A stretch of DNA of 64,000 nt from Mnemiopsis leidyi (taxonomy: Eukaryota; Ctenophora; Tentaculata; Lobata; Bolinopsidae), in the NCBI GenBank assembly GCA_000226015.1, contig JH152687.1, positions 124,843-188,842 on the forward strand, read 5' to 3'. Below, one piece after another: positions 51,966 through 63,020 of this stretch. Made by a program: the position numbers and the translations under genes. Position 1 is the first letter of the stretch, and the number at the start of each line of letters is the position of its first letter. Below the pieces are notes generated by a model that saw only the letters and a list, made by a program, of their open reading frames with translations, was not told the DNA's origin and searched no databases.

Positions 51966-54425
51966 TCAACATTTAATTAAATCTAAATTATTATTTACAG
52001 AGTTAATTACAGAGTCCAGATATGAACTGTCATTTTCATTTTTTATGTTACTGGCAGTTATCTTCATTTCGAATCCCGGGCCATAGTCTGTAAAATATTT
52101 ATGATCTGGTATCTCTTCATTTGATAAGTCTGTATGTAGCAAATCAGCTGAAAATATTGTAATTAGACCTACTAGTTACATTCATGTTGGACCCGGAAGA
52201 TCTGGTGAAACTTCTAACCAAGACTAGCTGAAAACCGCCTAAATAAGCTCCTTCAAGGTAGTAGGTGCACTTTCAAAATTGTTGATAGACATTCTAAATC
52301 ATACACAAAATTTGAAAGACTCTTGGACTAGTCGTAGTATTAGGGTACAAGAAAAACCGGTTATCGTAGTCCAAGTTCTAGCAACGTTGGGGTGGTTGTA
52401 TCCTCCTCCACCGAGCAGGAGAGTCGGCCGGTTATAAGACACCACTTTTGACACCACTCTAGACAGACCACTTGCAGTGTAACTAAACGCCTGTTGAGAT
52501 GCTTAGTCGAACCTAACTCTCTAATTAATTGTAATATTCAACTGAGGCAGAGATTTACAAAACAGACAAATCATAGAAAAAGAGCTGAAAATTTCACCCT
52601 TAGTTATTTTAAACCTCAAGCGTTATCATTATTGTTTTAAAACCGGTAAAGTTAACTTAGACGTTTACCTGTTTTAAAACCGGTAAAGTTAACTTAGACG
52701 TATACCTGTTTTAAAACCGGTAAAGTTAACTTAGACGAGTACCTGTTTGAGAACCGGTAGAGTTAACTTAGACGAGTACCTGTTTTAGAACCGGTAAAGT
52801 TAACTTAGAGTGTACCTGGTGAGGATCCCCCGACACCCCGTCCGCTCCACACTGACACACAACAGCCTCCGGTTTGAAACGTTCCACTACAGTGTCTAAC
52901 GTTTCATCTGTCACCTGTCGGCATTTCTTACAATATCAACTTTTATTTTGCCTGAATATCTGATGACTGGCGTCTTGCAGTTGTATTGATGGTTTACCCT
53001 TGTTGGCTAGATGAACAAAACACACACGTACCCTAGTAAGTGTCGTATCATCTGCACCGTTCCTAAGCGGTATGTTAACTGAGTAGCCCCTCCCTTTACC
53101 CTCCCCGATACTGTCCACTCCACCACCTCCACGGATAGAACCCAGTCTCGTACTTGTGTACAGAGTAGGTCAACACAGCGGAACTCTGGTAGAACGCAGT
53201 TTCCACTCCGTTACCGTGATGTAGATCTAGATCTATGTACAGGACTCTGCGGGGGGTTAGAGTTAGACCAAAGTTAGAGTTAGACCAAAGTTAGAGAGTT
53301 AATGGTAGAGCTAAAGATAGAGTTAGAGTCATGTAAATTACACGCCCAAAAACACTACTTTCAAAATGTACACGCTGCCCAAACTAAACCTCCATACCTT
53401 GAAAAGTAGTTCCGTAGTTGACGTATCGCTAGAACGCAGTCGTTTACATAACAGAATCCCTCAGCTTTTTCGGGCTGCCCATGGTGCCATCCACCAAACC
53501 AGTTTATAACGACCTAGAGAAGAAATGGTTGAACATTATCGTATGGGCTTTAGTGAAAACATTGGCTTAGTTTAAATATTGATCAAAATATGTGTGATTG
53601 ATACTACGAAATCTATATCCTTATTGAAGATTTGTATCGGTTCACCGCTTCCCGCTTCGTCTATTGTAGTACGAATTCTACAAAGATCACAAATAAAACC
53701 TGCGTGAAGCGGGTGCGTACAAGAAACAAACAAACTGTTCGCGCGTCACGACTTCCATGAAACGAAGACCCTTTCAGCTATCCGTACTTACACGGTTACA
53801 CAAGAACAAATCTTACACGCATATTACCTGGTAATAACCCTGTCCTAGTTCTTCTGCTGCGGTTATTGAAGCTCCACCAATAGCACAAACCGTTCTAAAC
53901 ATCTTGGGGAATGGTGGACAATCAAACTCTGAATAAGGAAGTTCTTTGGGAAAACAAAATTTCTTATTCGTGTGAAAATAAGAGCAGCCTAAAATCACTA
54001 AAGCTTAATTCTATTAACAGCTACTATTATGACACTTAAGTTCATTTAACTTACCTAGTCCGAATTGTCGCAACTTCTCGTCGTCCTCTGTGTCTTCAGA
54101 GTAATTCTCCAAGGTACTGATGTAGTCTTTAGAATGGAACTCTGTCAACTGAAGACTGAAAATGACCAACAATTATCGTCAACAGAGCAAGGAATATCAT
54201 ATAATGATGGTAAGAGTCTTGGTTTGAATATAATCAAATTCTGAATGTTAAAAAGTACTGGAGCTATATTTACCCACTGATGTTGTTCGGTTCAATAATC
54301 TCCAAATTGTCTGTCAGTTGAAACGATTCAATCAAGTCTGCTACCATATCAGAACGATTGGTTATCTTTGGTATAAGAGATGTTAAGCTTATCAACTCAT
54401 CTGAAGCCACATAGCCTATAACCAT
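51966..54425 (-). CDS. HDAC8: Class I histone deacetylase, HDAC8-like (one frame break)
   Basis: A zinc hydrolase that removes acetyl groups from lysines (histones, SMC3). My model has 8 exons: 54274-54425, 54055-54155, 53828-53928, 53398-53513, 53032-53246, 52816-52914, 52358-52490, 51966-52147; about 365 residues if one base is ignored, near the HDAC8 length. Active-site parts are present: the tandem His of NWFGGWHHG, the zinc ligands in DLDLHHGNG (Asp and His) and [10 protein letters not shown] (Asp), and the catalytic Tyr in [17 protein letters not shown]. The short N-terminus and the C-terminal [16 protein letters not shown] favour HDAC8 over HDAC1-3. In exon 5, after TGFYP, the conserved Gly run continues only in the +1 frame (near 53125). 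This is one surplus base, so either an assembly indel or a disabled allele. Intron 6 opens with a tandem array. An AATAAA lies about 10 bases after the stop. Confidence 0.92.
52634..52815. repeat. Tandem array, about 5 copies of a 37-bp unit at the HDAC8 exon 6 donor
   Basis: On the transcript strand each unit starts GTACTCGTCTAAGTTAACTT and ends ACCGGTTTTAAAACAG. Every unit is therefore bounded by GT and AG, and units meet at CAG|GTA junctions. The first unit starts exactly at the exon 6 splice donor. Confidence 0.95.
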
Positions 54426-54866
54426 TTCTAGGGAGAAGTTATCAAGAAATAATGAAATACATTATCAAATAATGAATACATTATCAAATCATGATAAATC
54501 ATTACATATCAGATGTAAACTGTGAAATTTTTTGTGAGATTTAAACTTTAGACAAATTGAAGTTTTCTTATGTAGAAAAGAACAGTCAAACCACTTAAAT
54601 TTAGTGTATCTAGAAGCTTATTTTGTATTGCTAAATAAATAAAACTGGTTCAGAAACTTAACATCTGCGAGATAAAATTTCATATTTGTCAGCAAATTAG
54701 CTTATTACAAAAAATGAGACATGCCTGCGCCTCAAGGTATTTTAATACAGTTTATGCCAATTTGAGTGACTGGAATGGACAAAATGCATTTGTGAGATAT
54801 GGCATATGCAAGTCCGTCAATTCAAATTTAAACAAATATAAAAATTTCAATAATATAAAAATCACT

Positions 54867-57800
54867 TCAATCACTAAAAACATCAGGCAGACTTCCATCA
54901 GAATCTGGGTCCTGACTTATAATTGCTGGCTTGGTAAAACTAACAGAGCTCATACTATCTGCAGTTGAAATCTCTGTAGGCAAAATTGTCAAGACAGTCT
55001 GATGTGAGTCACTTTCGCTGATTTCAACGTTAACTGATACTACTTTTTCATTTTCAATTGCTGGACTGTTCTCCACGATTTTCACTGATTTCACAGGGCT
55101 CATCCCGAGTTTCACTTTCGAATCTTCTGGAACTTTGGCAACTGCCTGCTGAATACCCTTTAAAATATTCGAGAACAAGGAGGGTTTAGAGGTGGGAGGA
55201 GGTGAAGCAATAAGGTCTTCCTGAGAATGTTGTTCCTCAAGGATATCACGCTCTGTTATCTCATCATCTGTATCCATCTGTTTAATTGTAGTGTCTGATC
55301 TGTCGGCTGAGAGATTCAAATCACTCTCTCTAGCCTGCTCTGATTTTGTTTCTGTCGCTTCTTTTCGCTTTTTCTGTTGCATTAAATCATACTGAAGTTC
55401 GAAAATGTTCTTTCGTTTTTGGGATTTACCACCATCAGAATCTGACACTTTTTGGGGAATTTCTGATTTTTTAATTTCCAACACGGGCACTGCTGCTGTC
55501 AAAGATTCACAGTTCTCACAAACAAAACTGCCAGATTCATATGTACCACTTGTACAATGCAGATGAAAATGTTTTTTACAGAAGTCACAGAACAATTTTT
55601 GGCTGCAATCTTCGTTTGAGCACATGCTGCATCTCGTCTCATGAGACTTACGGAAAGAGTCAATAGCTACAACATTCTCCACAGTCTGCTTCTTGGGAGA
55701 ATCTGGTGACTTTTCAGGTTGGGCCTTTTCTTTTGGACCCTGTTCACATTTAAAATGATCTGGTTTCTTTACAGACCTTCCATATTTGGTAGACTTGACT
55801 TCTGAATTTTTTTCATCTTTGTCTTCTTTAGCTACAGTGGAATTGGATTTTCTGTTTTCTTTGTCATTAAGGATGGAAGCATTCGGTTTAGAACTAGTAC
55901 ATTCAGTACAAAACCAAGCCCATCTCTTACTGACTTTAGGATTTCTGGTAACTGGGGGATCAAGACAGCCAAAGTGGAACCAGTTGTGACAATCATCACA
56001 ATCTACCATCGTTTCAGGAGCTTGAGCATGCTTGCATGTGTGACAAAACTTTAGACCCAACTTTTTCTTGATAACATGCGCTTTAATACGAATGTTCTGC
56101 TTTTGCATCAAGCAATCAGGAATGTCATACTCTGTAGGTTCAACTAATGACAAAAATTTCCAGATTGCAACTGCTTGTTTCCTAATCTTCTCATATCTTT
56201 TGGATAGCTTGGGGACTTGCAGTTGCAGGTCATGTATCTCTGCTTGCAACTTTTGTTCTTCTTCCCTTAGATTCATGAGATTTTTGTAGTGATATGTAGA
56301 CCTTGCAGCTGTTTCTCTAAGTTGTTTCTGTCTAGCTTCATACTGTTTAGAAAAATCTACTGAGATATCTGGTTTTATCAGTTTAATTGGCCTGTCAGCA
56401 TAATCAGCATCCTCAACAATGGTAACATGAGTGTTCAAGCCAAACAACTCAGCTTTCTTGGTGAGTTTGGAAAACGCTGAAATTGATCCAAACAGTGCAC
56501 GAGGATGTTTCTCTGTCATAATTGCTGGAACAACCGTTTTTCTTCTGCTTACTAAATATTCTTTCCTTTTCTGTTCTAACAGAAGGCTTGCATTCTCATC
56601 CATTTTCTCATTTAATGAGGCCTTAAGATGTTCCATGAGCAAGTTGTAAGCTTTCTTCTTAGGTCTTGCTAGATCTTTATCCACATGAATTTTGCAATGA
56701 GTGAAGAAAGGGTTAGCTTTAATGTCTTCATTTTCATTACTATTTTCCATTAAAAAGCCAAGCTTTTGTGCACATGTAATGTGGAAGTTTGATTTACACA
56801 ATCCAGCATCACACTCAACAACAAGTCCAGAATAAGCAAACCGATCATCCTCACAGAGATCGCATTTCTTGTAACCAAATTTCGAAGGTGGAATATCTGT
56901 TGTAATGATGGGCTCTAACTTGCTGGTGTCACCAAATCCTATCCCCTCAGAATAGAGAGCACATACCATATGAGCCCACTTGCCAGAGTCAGTACATTTC
57001 ATTACCCCTTCCTTATTAGGACACAGTTCACAATGCTGAGAGCTATCAACGTTAGCAATGCAAGGCTCACAAAACCAACTCATATCCAGTTCATCATTGT
57101 CAGGATCACTAGGGGGTGCTCCATAGCAACCTTCGTGGACAGTAATACCACAGTTATCACACTCTAAAATATTGTCTTCTTCAGGTCCTGTCATACATAC
57201 ACAGCAGATACTTATTTCGAGAGCTTCAGAATGAGAAAGGGTAGAAACTTTTGATTTAGGCTCTTTCGGCAGCTTGGGTTTCGATTTTTTCATGCTTAAC
57301 TCTTTTTCGTCAATCATGGGGACATTGCTTAGATCAACTTGTTCCTCACCTTCTTCCTGAGCTATTTGTTCAGCGACATCTTCTTGTTTTGCTTGCCATT
57401 CTTCATCTTCTGAACTTGATTCACTAGACATGTCTTTAGCTTTCTCTGAAAGCTCATTTTTGAATTGTATTACTTTTATTTGCCTTTTTCCTGCTCCTCG
57501 AGGTATAAACAAGAAGGGCATGTCCTCCTTTGTAATATTGATTGGTTCGGCATTTTCTTCAGTTTCTTCTTCAAAACTTTTCATCTCCACATTAGTATCA
57601 TATAGTTCTTTATTGTTTGATGTGTCACTTTGGCTGTCATCCTCATCATCATCAGTGTCCTGATTGTCACTGTTATCATCGTCACTCTCATTACTACTAC
57701 TTACTCTCTTTATCACTATCGTTGCTATCTGCTGCCTCACGCTCACCCTCTTCTCCTTCCCCGTCCCAATCTTTGTCCTCATTATCTTCTGAACTAGCGT

Positions 57801-58254
57801 CGCTATCAACAAATTTAACAACTTTACTCTTGTCTTCGACAGGTCTTATAGTCCGTTTAGGCCGTCTCTTAAGAGCAGGCAAGTCAAGGTCATCCTCTAC
57901 ATTTTTAATTTTGTCTACACTCATATTTTCATCTTGCATTGCATTATCCTCAACACTACCCATTTCATTTTCATCAGCAGATTTACCTAATTCACTATTT
58001 TCTTTATGTCTATTAGTTTGATGATTTGTTTCTTTTTGTCTATCTCCCTCCCCAACTGCCTCAGAATCTTCAATGACATGGTGAATTGTACATTCGGTCA
58101 CATTTTCTGGATTATCTCGGGTAGATTTTCCATCCTCAAAGCCAAACCCCTCATCTGATGATGATGAAGACGATTTGGCATATCCTACTATGTTGCTGAT
58201 GGTGGTGGGCTGATTTATTGCCGGCAATTCATTGCTTTCATGATTTTCATTCAT
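54867..58254 (-). CDS. PHF14: PHD finger protein 14, coding region without introns (one frame break)
   Basis: A chromatin reader; PHF14 binds histone H3 tails through its PHD modules and is nuclear. The coding region is one block, unlike the intron-rich neighbours. It is about 1128 residues if one base near 57700 is skipped: upstream codons end DSNDSDKESK then a stop, and the next frame continues SSSNESDDDNSDN in the same acidic style. Domains in order: an acidic Ser-rich N-terminus; PHD1 (ICCVCMTGPEEDNILECDNC); the extended PHD with CELCPNKEGVMK and CDLCEDDRFAYSG; a coiled-coil-like stretch (about 610-680); a second PHD (CHTCKHAQAPETMVDCDDCH); a third, shorter finger (CSMCSNEDCSQKLFCDFCKK); and an acidic C-terminal tail ending PDVFSD. 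GCYGAPPSDPDNDELDMSWF matches the spacing typical of PHF14. An acceptor-like TTTCAG sits 1 nt before the ATG, so the gene is probably spliced in its leader only. Confidence 0.9.
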
Positions 58255-58971
58255 ACTGAAATGTTAGATAAACAAGTGTAAGGTGTTCGATTGATGTAAT
58301 TTTTAATCAGAATCAATATGTTTTGTACCATTAAATAAACCTGGGAGACCTTAGAGCTAGAGGAATATTTGTGCCGATTTCCATTGGTGGCCTAAATGTT
58401 AAAGTTCTAGATGAATGTCTTGATTAGATCACAGACTCACGTTTAAAACCTCTTGAAAAGGCCCTCAAAAGCAAAAATGTAAAATTCATCTGATTTCGAT
58501 AAAAATTGGAACAAATGCAACTTTATCTAAGGTCAATTTTCCCTGAAACTTACAAGTAAATTATCAAACAAAGTTGAAGTTATAAAGATAAAAGTTTTGG
58601 TTGCCCACCTAGACCTGTAGTTTGTTAGGCACAATATGAATTAAGATCACCAATTTAAAACAGATTTGCTGAACATACTGTAGATGTATAGAAATGTTAA
58701 CATTTTGAAGACTGATGTGATGACAAGTTTGGTAGAGAAAGACACAAATAATCTCACAAGTTTTCAATAAATTAGGCTTTAAATCTTATAATTGAACTGT
58801 AAAAAATTACTTGCTTTCATTTAAAATGTGATGTACTCCCTACACCAAAGCAAAGGATAAAAATCAAAGAGAGCCCCCTAATCGTTTTTTCCTTTTTTAT
58901 ATTTGAACGATTTTAAAGGATCAGCTTTCCTCTTTGAAGCCTGCCCTTTATAATTCCCAATCCTTTTCTTG

Positions 58972-61796
58972 CTAAAATCTACTATTTTTTTTCTTCTTAC
59001 TCTTAGTTTGCTTTAGATTAGCTTTTAATGCCGAAGGCACTAAATAATCAGGAACTGCCGAGAGGTGTTCTTTGATCTCACGAGGTTTTAGAACCTTATC
59101 ATGCCTTAAAACTTCCAAATCTTTAGGATTTTCTGTGAAGAAAGTCTTGAGCTTCTCTGAGTTCATCATTTCAAGTTTTATTTCTTTTCTTCGAGTCTCT
59201 TGTATAGCAAACTTTGTTACAGCACTGTAAGCATCTTTACACCGATATCTGAATCCCTCGATTGAAGACATGTTGAAATTGTAAGGCTTAAACTCTTCTG
59301 TTTGATCAGAACTTTTCTTTAAGAATTTTTTGAGATCCTCAAACTTTTCTGCATTCTGAGGAGTCAGAAAGGTTAGACTAGTCCCAGTGTTGAAAGCTCT
59401 GGCTGTTCGTCCAACTCTGTGGACATACTGCTCTGGGGAAGCCGGGAAATCAAAGTTTATGACATTGTCCACACACTGGAAATCTATTCCACGTGCAACA
59501 TTCTGGTCTTTGTTCTGGACATCATCACTGGTCACTATTGTATCGTATATACCTGAAGAAGACTTACTTTTATTTGTCAAGTTAGCTACAAATTTAAGAG
59601 ACTGAACGATATTATGTATCGATGGGAAAATCCTTTGAGAAAAATAATTAAATTTACATGTTTGTTACATACCTCTGTTAAATTGATCGATTGCATGTGC
59701 CACACAGTTTGAGGGGAGCTCGAAGTTGAGAACACACGAAGATATGGAAAACTGCTCCAGAAAAAGTTTGACTTGATAACATCTGAAAGGGGTTGTTCAT
59801 CAATTTTTTGTGCTTAATTTAAGGGAATCAAACTTTTGGCCGAGTTAATCTCTGTAATTTGTAATTAGATTAATAATGGGAACAAAATAGGTATGCTGTG
59901 ATTTTTCGTAATTTAAGATAAATAGATATTTAAGGTGTAATCTGCAACAAAACGTGTTAATCTTACTACCCATAAATTGTTGTCATATAAATGTATATAT
60001 TCATATGGCGGTCTGTCTGGTTTGTATGACGTTACTTAGCTATAATCTATAGGTAAATTTGGGTAAATTTAGTGCAATTACACTGTTAAATTGTCACTGG
60101 GCTGGAGGTCCTAATTGGCAGCTGGATTAGATTTCTTTTACACATGATTATGAGTTATGAGATTTTTTGAAAAATGCTATACTGAGTATAGTCAAGACAT
60201 CTTGCAGTCATATGGCTTAATGTTACTATTGAGTATTGGTGTATCAATACTTTCAACACTACTATAAGCAAATAAGAGACTACAGTATATATAAAAATTC
60301 TAAAATTAATTTATTTTGTTCATCGTGTTCTGGGTATCATCACTCAACCTCTTTAAAGATTTTAAAACAATACCTCTTTGACTTTTTCAAACCTGTTAGT
60401 GTCAGTGACAAATATAATTGATTTTCCTCTGACAAGATTTAGCTTCAGTAGAGTGTAAAGCAGAAGAAACTTATCATCTGTATCACACTTGACAACATAC
60501 TGCTCCAAAGTTTTCTCCTGGGGATAATTGAGTATGATCGAATAATAGGTATCAAGCAAGCCTGTGACCAGTTATAGGATGGAGCAAAACGCTAACAATA
60601 TGAGCACTCCATCCAAATTTGAAAACATCCCAATTTCGTTTCCTGTGAAAAACTTAAAACAAGTTCAAAAGGATTTATCCTTTCACACCTCAGCAGCTGC
60701 AGAGGAAATGTCAAGTGTTACAGGATCATTGAGATGTAAACAAAGTGACTTGACATCTGCAGACATGGTAGCTGACATCAGAATAGTCTGTTTCACAGAA
60801 GGAAAGCTTTGTCTTAGCTCTGCTATGTCTCCAGAAAATCCATAGGAAAATTGAAGGTCTGCTTCATCAAGGATCAATAGTGACAAAGCAGCAAGTGAAA
60901 GAGATGCATTTTTCACTGCTGAAAGTATGCTAGCTGGAGTTCCGACCAAGATGTGAGGATCTTGCAACAAAACTGTTTTCATTGAATCAGAGTTTGAACA
61001 ATGTGACAGGTTCACCTGCAAGGGTAAAAAAAGTGATAATCATTCAATATCAATTATGTTACCAGAACTGTTAATAAATTAAGTACTTTCTGATATCACC
61101 ACCTCAGTGAATGGTCGAATTAACAAAAGGCTAAAAGGTTTGCAAGAAGACTCTTACCACTGAAATAAGTGAAGCCCATTTTGTTAATGATCTGATAACT
61201 TTAGTAGTTTGGGAAGCCAGTGTCTTCGTTGGAACAAGAATAACAACTGACAGAGGAACAGGAGGAGACTGTTTCAACAATAACTGCAGAGCACTTAATG
61301 CGTAAGCTCCTGTTTTTCCTGAATAGATTCTATGACATCATTTCAATTAACAAATATCAAAAATTAACAATCAAGTATAATAGGCAATATATCTTCTATG
61401 TCGAAGATTTTGGACAAAACATGACTTATTTGAATTACTTGCAAGTACATTCACTGCAGATTTAGATGATTCTAAACATGCACCACCCAACAAATAGGCT
61501 TTTCTGACAACATCATATGACATTTATTACAACACATCAATTAATTTAGGTATTTTTAGACTGACTCTACTGAAATCAAAGTTACCTGAGCCTGTCTTTG
61601 ATTTGCATATAATGTCTTTTCCTTCCAGGGATAGAGGAAGTGTAGCAGCCTGTACTAAAGTTGGCTTAGGCCATTTAACCTTGGCCACAGACTTGATTAA
61701 CCTATCATCCAAATGCAAATCTTTGAATGATTTTATTTTCTTGGCCACAGATAAAGTGTCATTTAGCTCTTGTCCATTTTCCTTACCTTTGAGCAT
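58972..61796 (-). CDS. DDX56: DEAD-box RNA helicase DDX56 (Dbp9 type)
   Basis: A nucleolar ATP-dependent helicase needed for large ribosomal subunit assembly. My model has 6 exons: 61586-61796, 61158-61318, 60689-61015, 60393-60517, 59673-59782, 58972-59552; 504 codons as written. Motifs: a Q-motif region ([20 protein letters not shown]), Walker A SKTGSGKT at 66-73, VPTKTLA, GTPASIL, DEAD ([15 protein letters not shown]), [36 protein letters not shown] and [24 protein letters not shown] and the later [12 protein letters not shown] identify DDX56 rather than other DEAD proteins. Just before the stop is an A8 run near 58990. In the next frame the sequence continues RKADPLKSFKYKKGKND to a stop at 58878-58880, which matches the conserved DDX56 C-terminus. 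The true protein is therefore probably about 535 residues, with a one-base indel here. Confidence 0.94.
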
Positions 61797-61819
61797 CCTA
61801 GAATAATCATGGAATCAGT

Positions 61820-62280
61820 TTTATAAAACTACATTAGCTAGCTTTAACAATACATCCAAAACACAAAAGATTGTGACATACTGGCTTAACTCAATCTGGA
61901 TCCTGCTTTTTATCTTAACTGATTGAATGTGAATGAAAGTAAAACTGCAATTGTCCACTTGTTTTTGTAGCTTTAAAGAAACAAACAATTCGACATGGAG
62001 ACCAATTGCCCAAGCAAATCACTTGAGAAAGTAAAAGAGAATTTTTCAGTAAAAGAGAACTTTATTTTTCGCCTTGATATTACAAACAATATACTAAACT
62101 TAAATTTTATGACTAGGTTGAGTAGAAGTGATACTATCTGGTTAGTACCAACTATGATGCCCTATCTGGTACCTGTTTAACACTTGGTGAAAAGACAGCT
62201 GACAAAATAAGTTCACAAATTCTATTTTTCTATCCTTCAGTCAAACTCAGATTTGTCTACCGGTGGGATTTAGAATAGCC
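61820..62280. other. Upstream spacer of DDX56
   Basis: No gene seen. AT-rich sequence between the DDX56 start and the retroelement remains to the right. Confidence 0.45.
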
Positions 62281-62324
62281 AACATTTTCAACTACAAGAG
62301 AAATTTCCTCTTTCCTGCAAGTCG

Positions 62325-62640
62325 ATGGTCGTTTATTATACCCAGTGTAAACAATGTGGGCCCAGTGCGGCTTATATTAGCAAAACTGTCAATACTGTAT
62401 ATGAACAATTTTTCTCTTCAGGGACTGGTCATCTCGCTCCTAACAACAAGAACAGTGCACTTCTAGATCACCTAGTCAGTACAGGAGATCCGATTGTGAC
62501 TTTGTTTTCAAGGACTTAAAAAATTCTTGACACAGGAAGTTATGATGAACAAATAAGATTTATTGAGAGCATTTGACTAAAGTTCAACAAGCAACATTTA
62601 AACACATGTGAACGCAGTGTAGAGTTGCAACTTGTCTAGT
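62325..62640 (+). mobile_element. Retroelement tail with GIY-YIG-like domain (Penelope-like), remnant
   Basis: The plus strand encodes VVYYTQCKQCGPSAAYISKT, then NSALLDHLVSTGDP, resembling the GIY-YIG nuclease at the end of many Penelope-like elements (hydrophobic strand, CxxC-like pair, then a His helix). Further right, EQIRFIESI and KFNKQHLNT look like the final helix region of such proteins. It is short, interrupted and without the reverse transcriptase core. The assignment rests on pattern only. Confidence 0.5.
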
Positions 62641-63020
62641 GCATTTCTTGATTTTTTATCAGCGAGTGTTATATACAATTTATGCTTTCAATCACCTTAT
62701 CTATAAGAGATAATTCCATGTTCACAATTTAGTGTATATCTATAAAATAGATAAATAAATTAATAATAAACAATGATGCCAGCATCATCACACATAATCT
62801 CCTCAAAATTTCAAAAACCTTAAAAATATTTAACAAATTTAATAAAAAGCATTGAAAACTAATAGATATTAAATTTATTCTTAGCAACAAATGGGTTTTC
62901 TTGAAGAAAGCTCTTATGTCTTAACTTGTTCTCCAAATAATTTCCACTTTCAATTCTATTTAAAACTTCATCAGAAAGTTCCCAAAAGTTTCCACTACCA
63001 TATATACCTAGCGCTTTAAT

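Noticed and set aside
57617-58021. 134-codon plus-strand Ser/His-rich frame
   Set aside because: It is the antisense reading of the acidic, Ser/Asp-rich part of PHF14.
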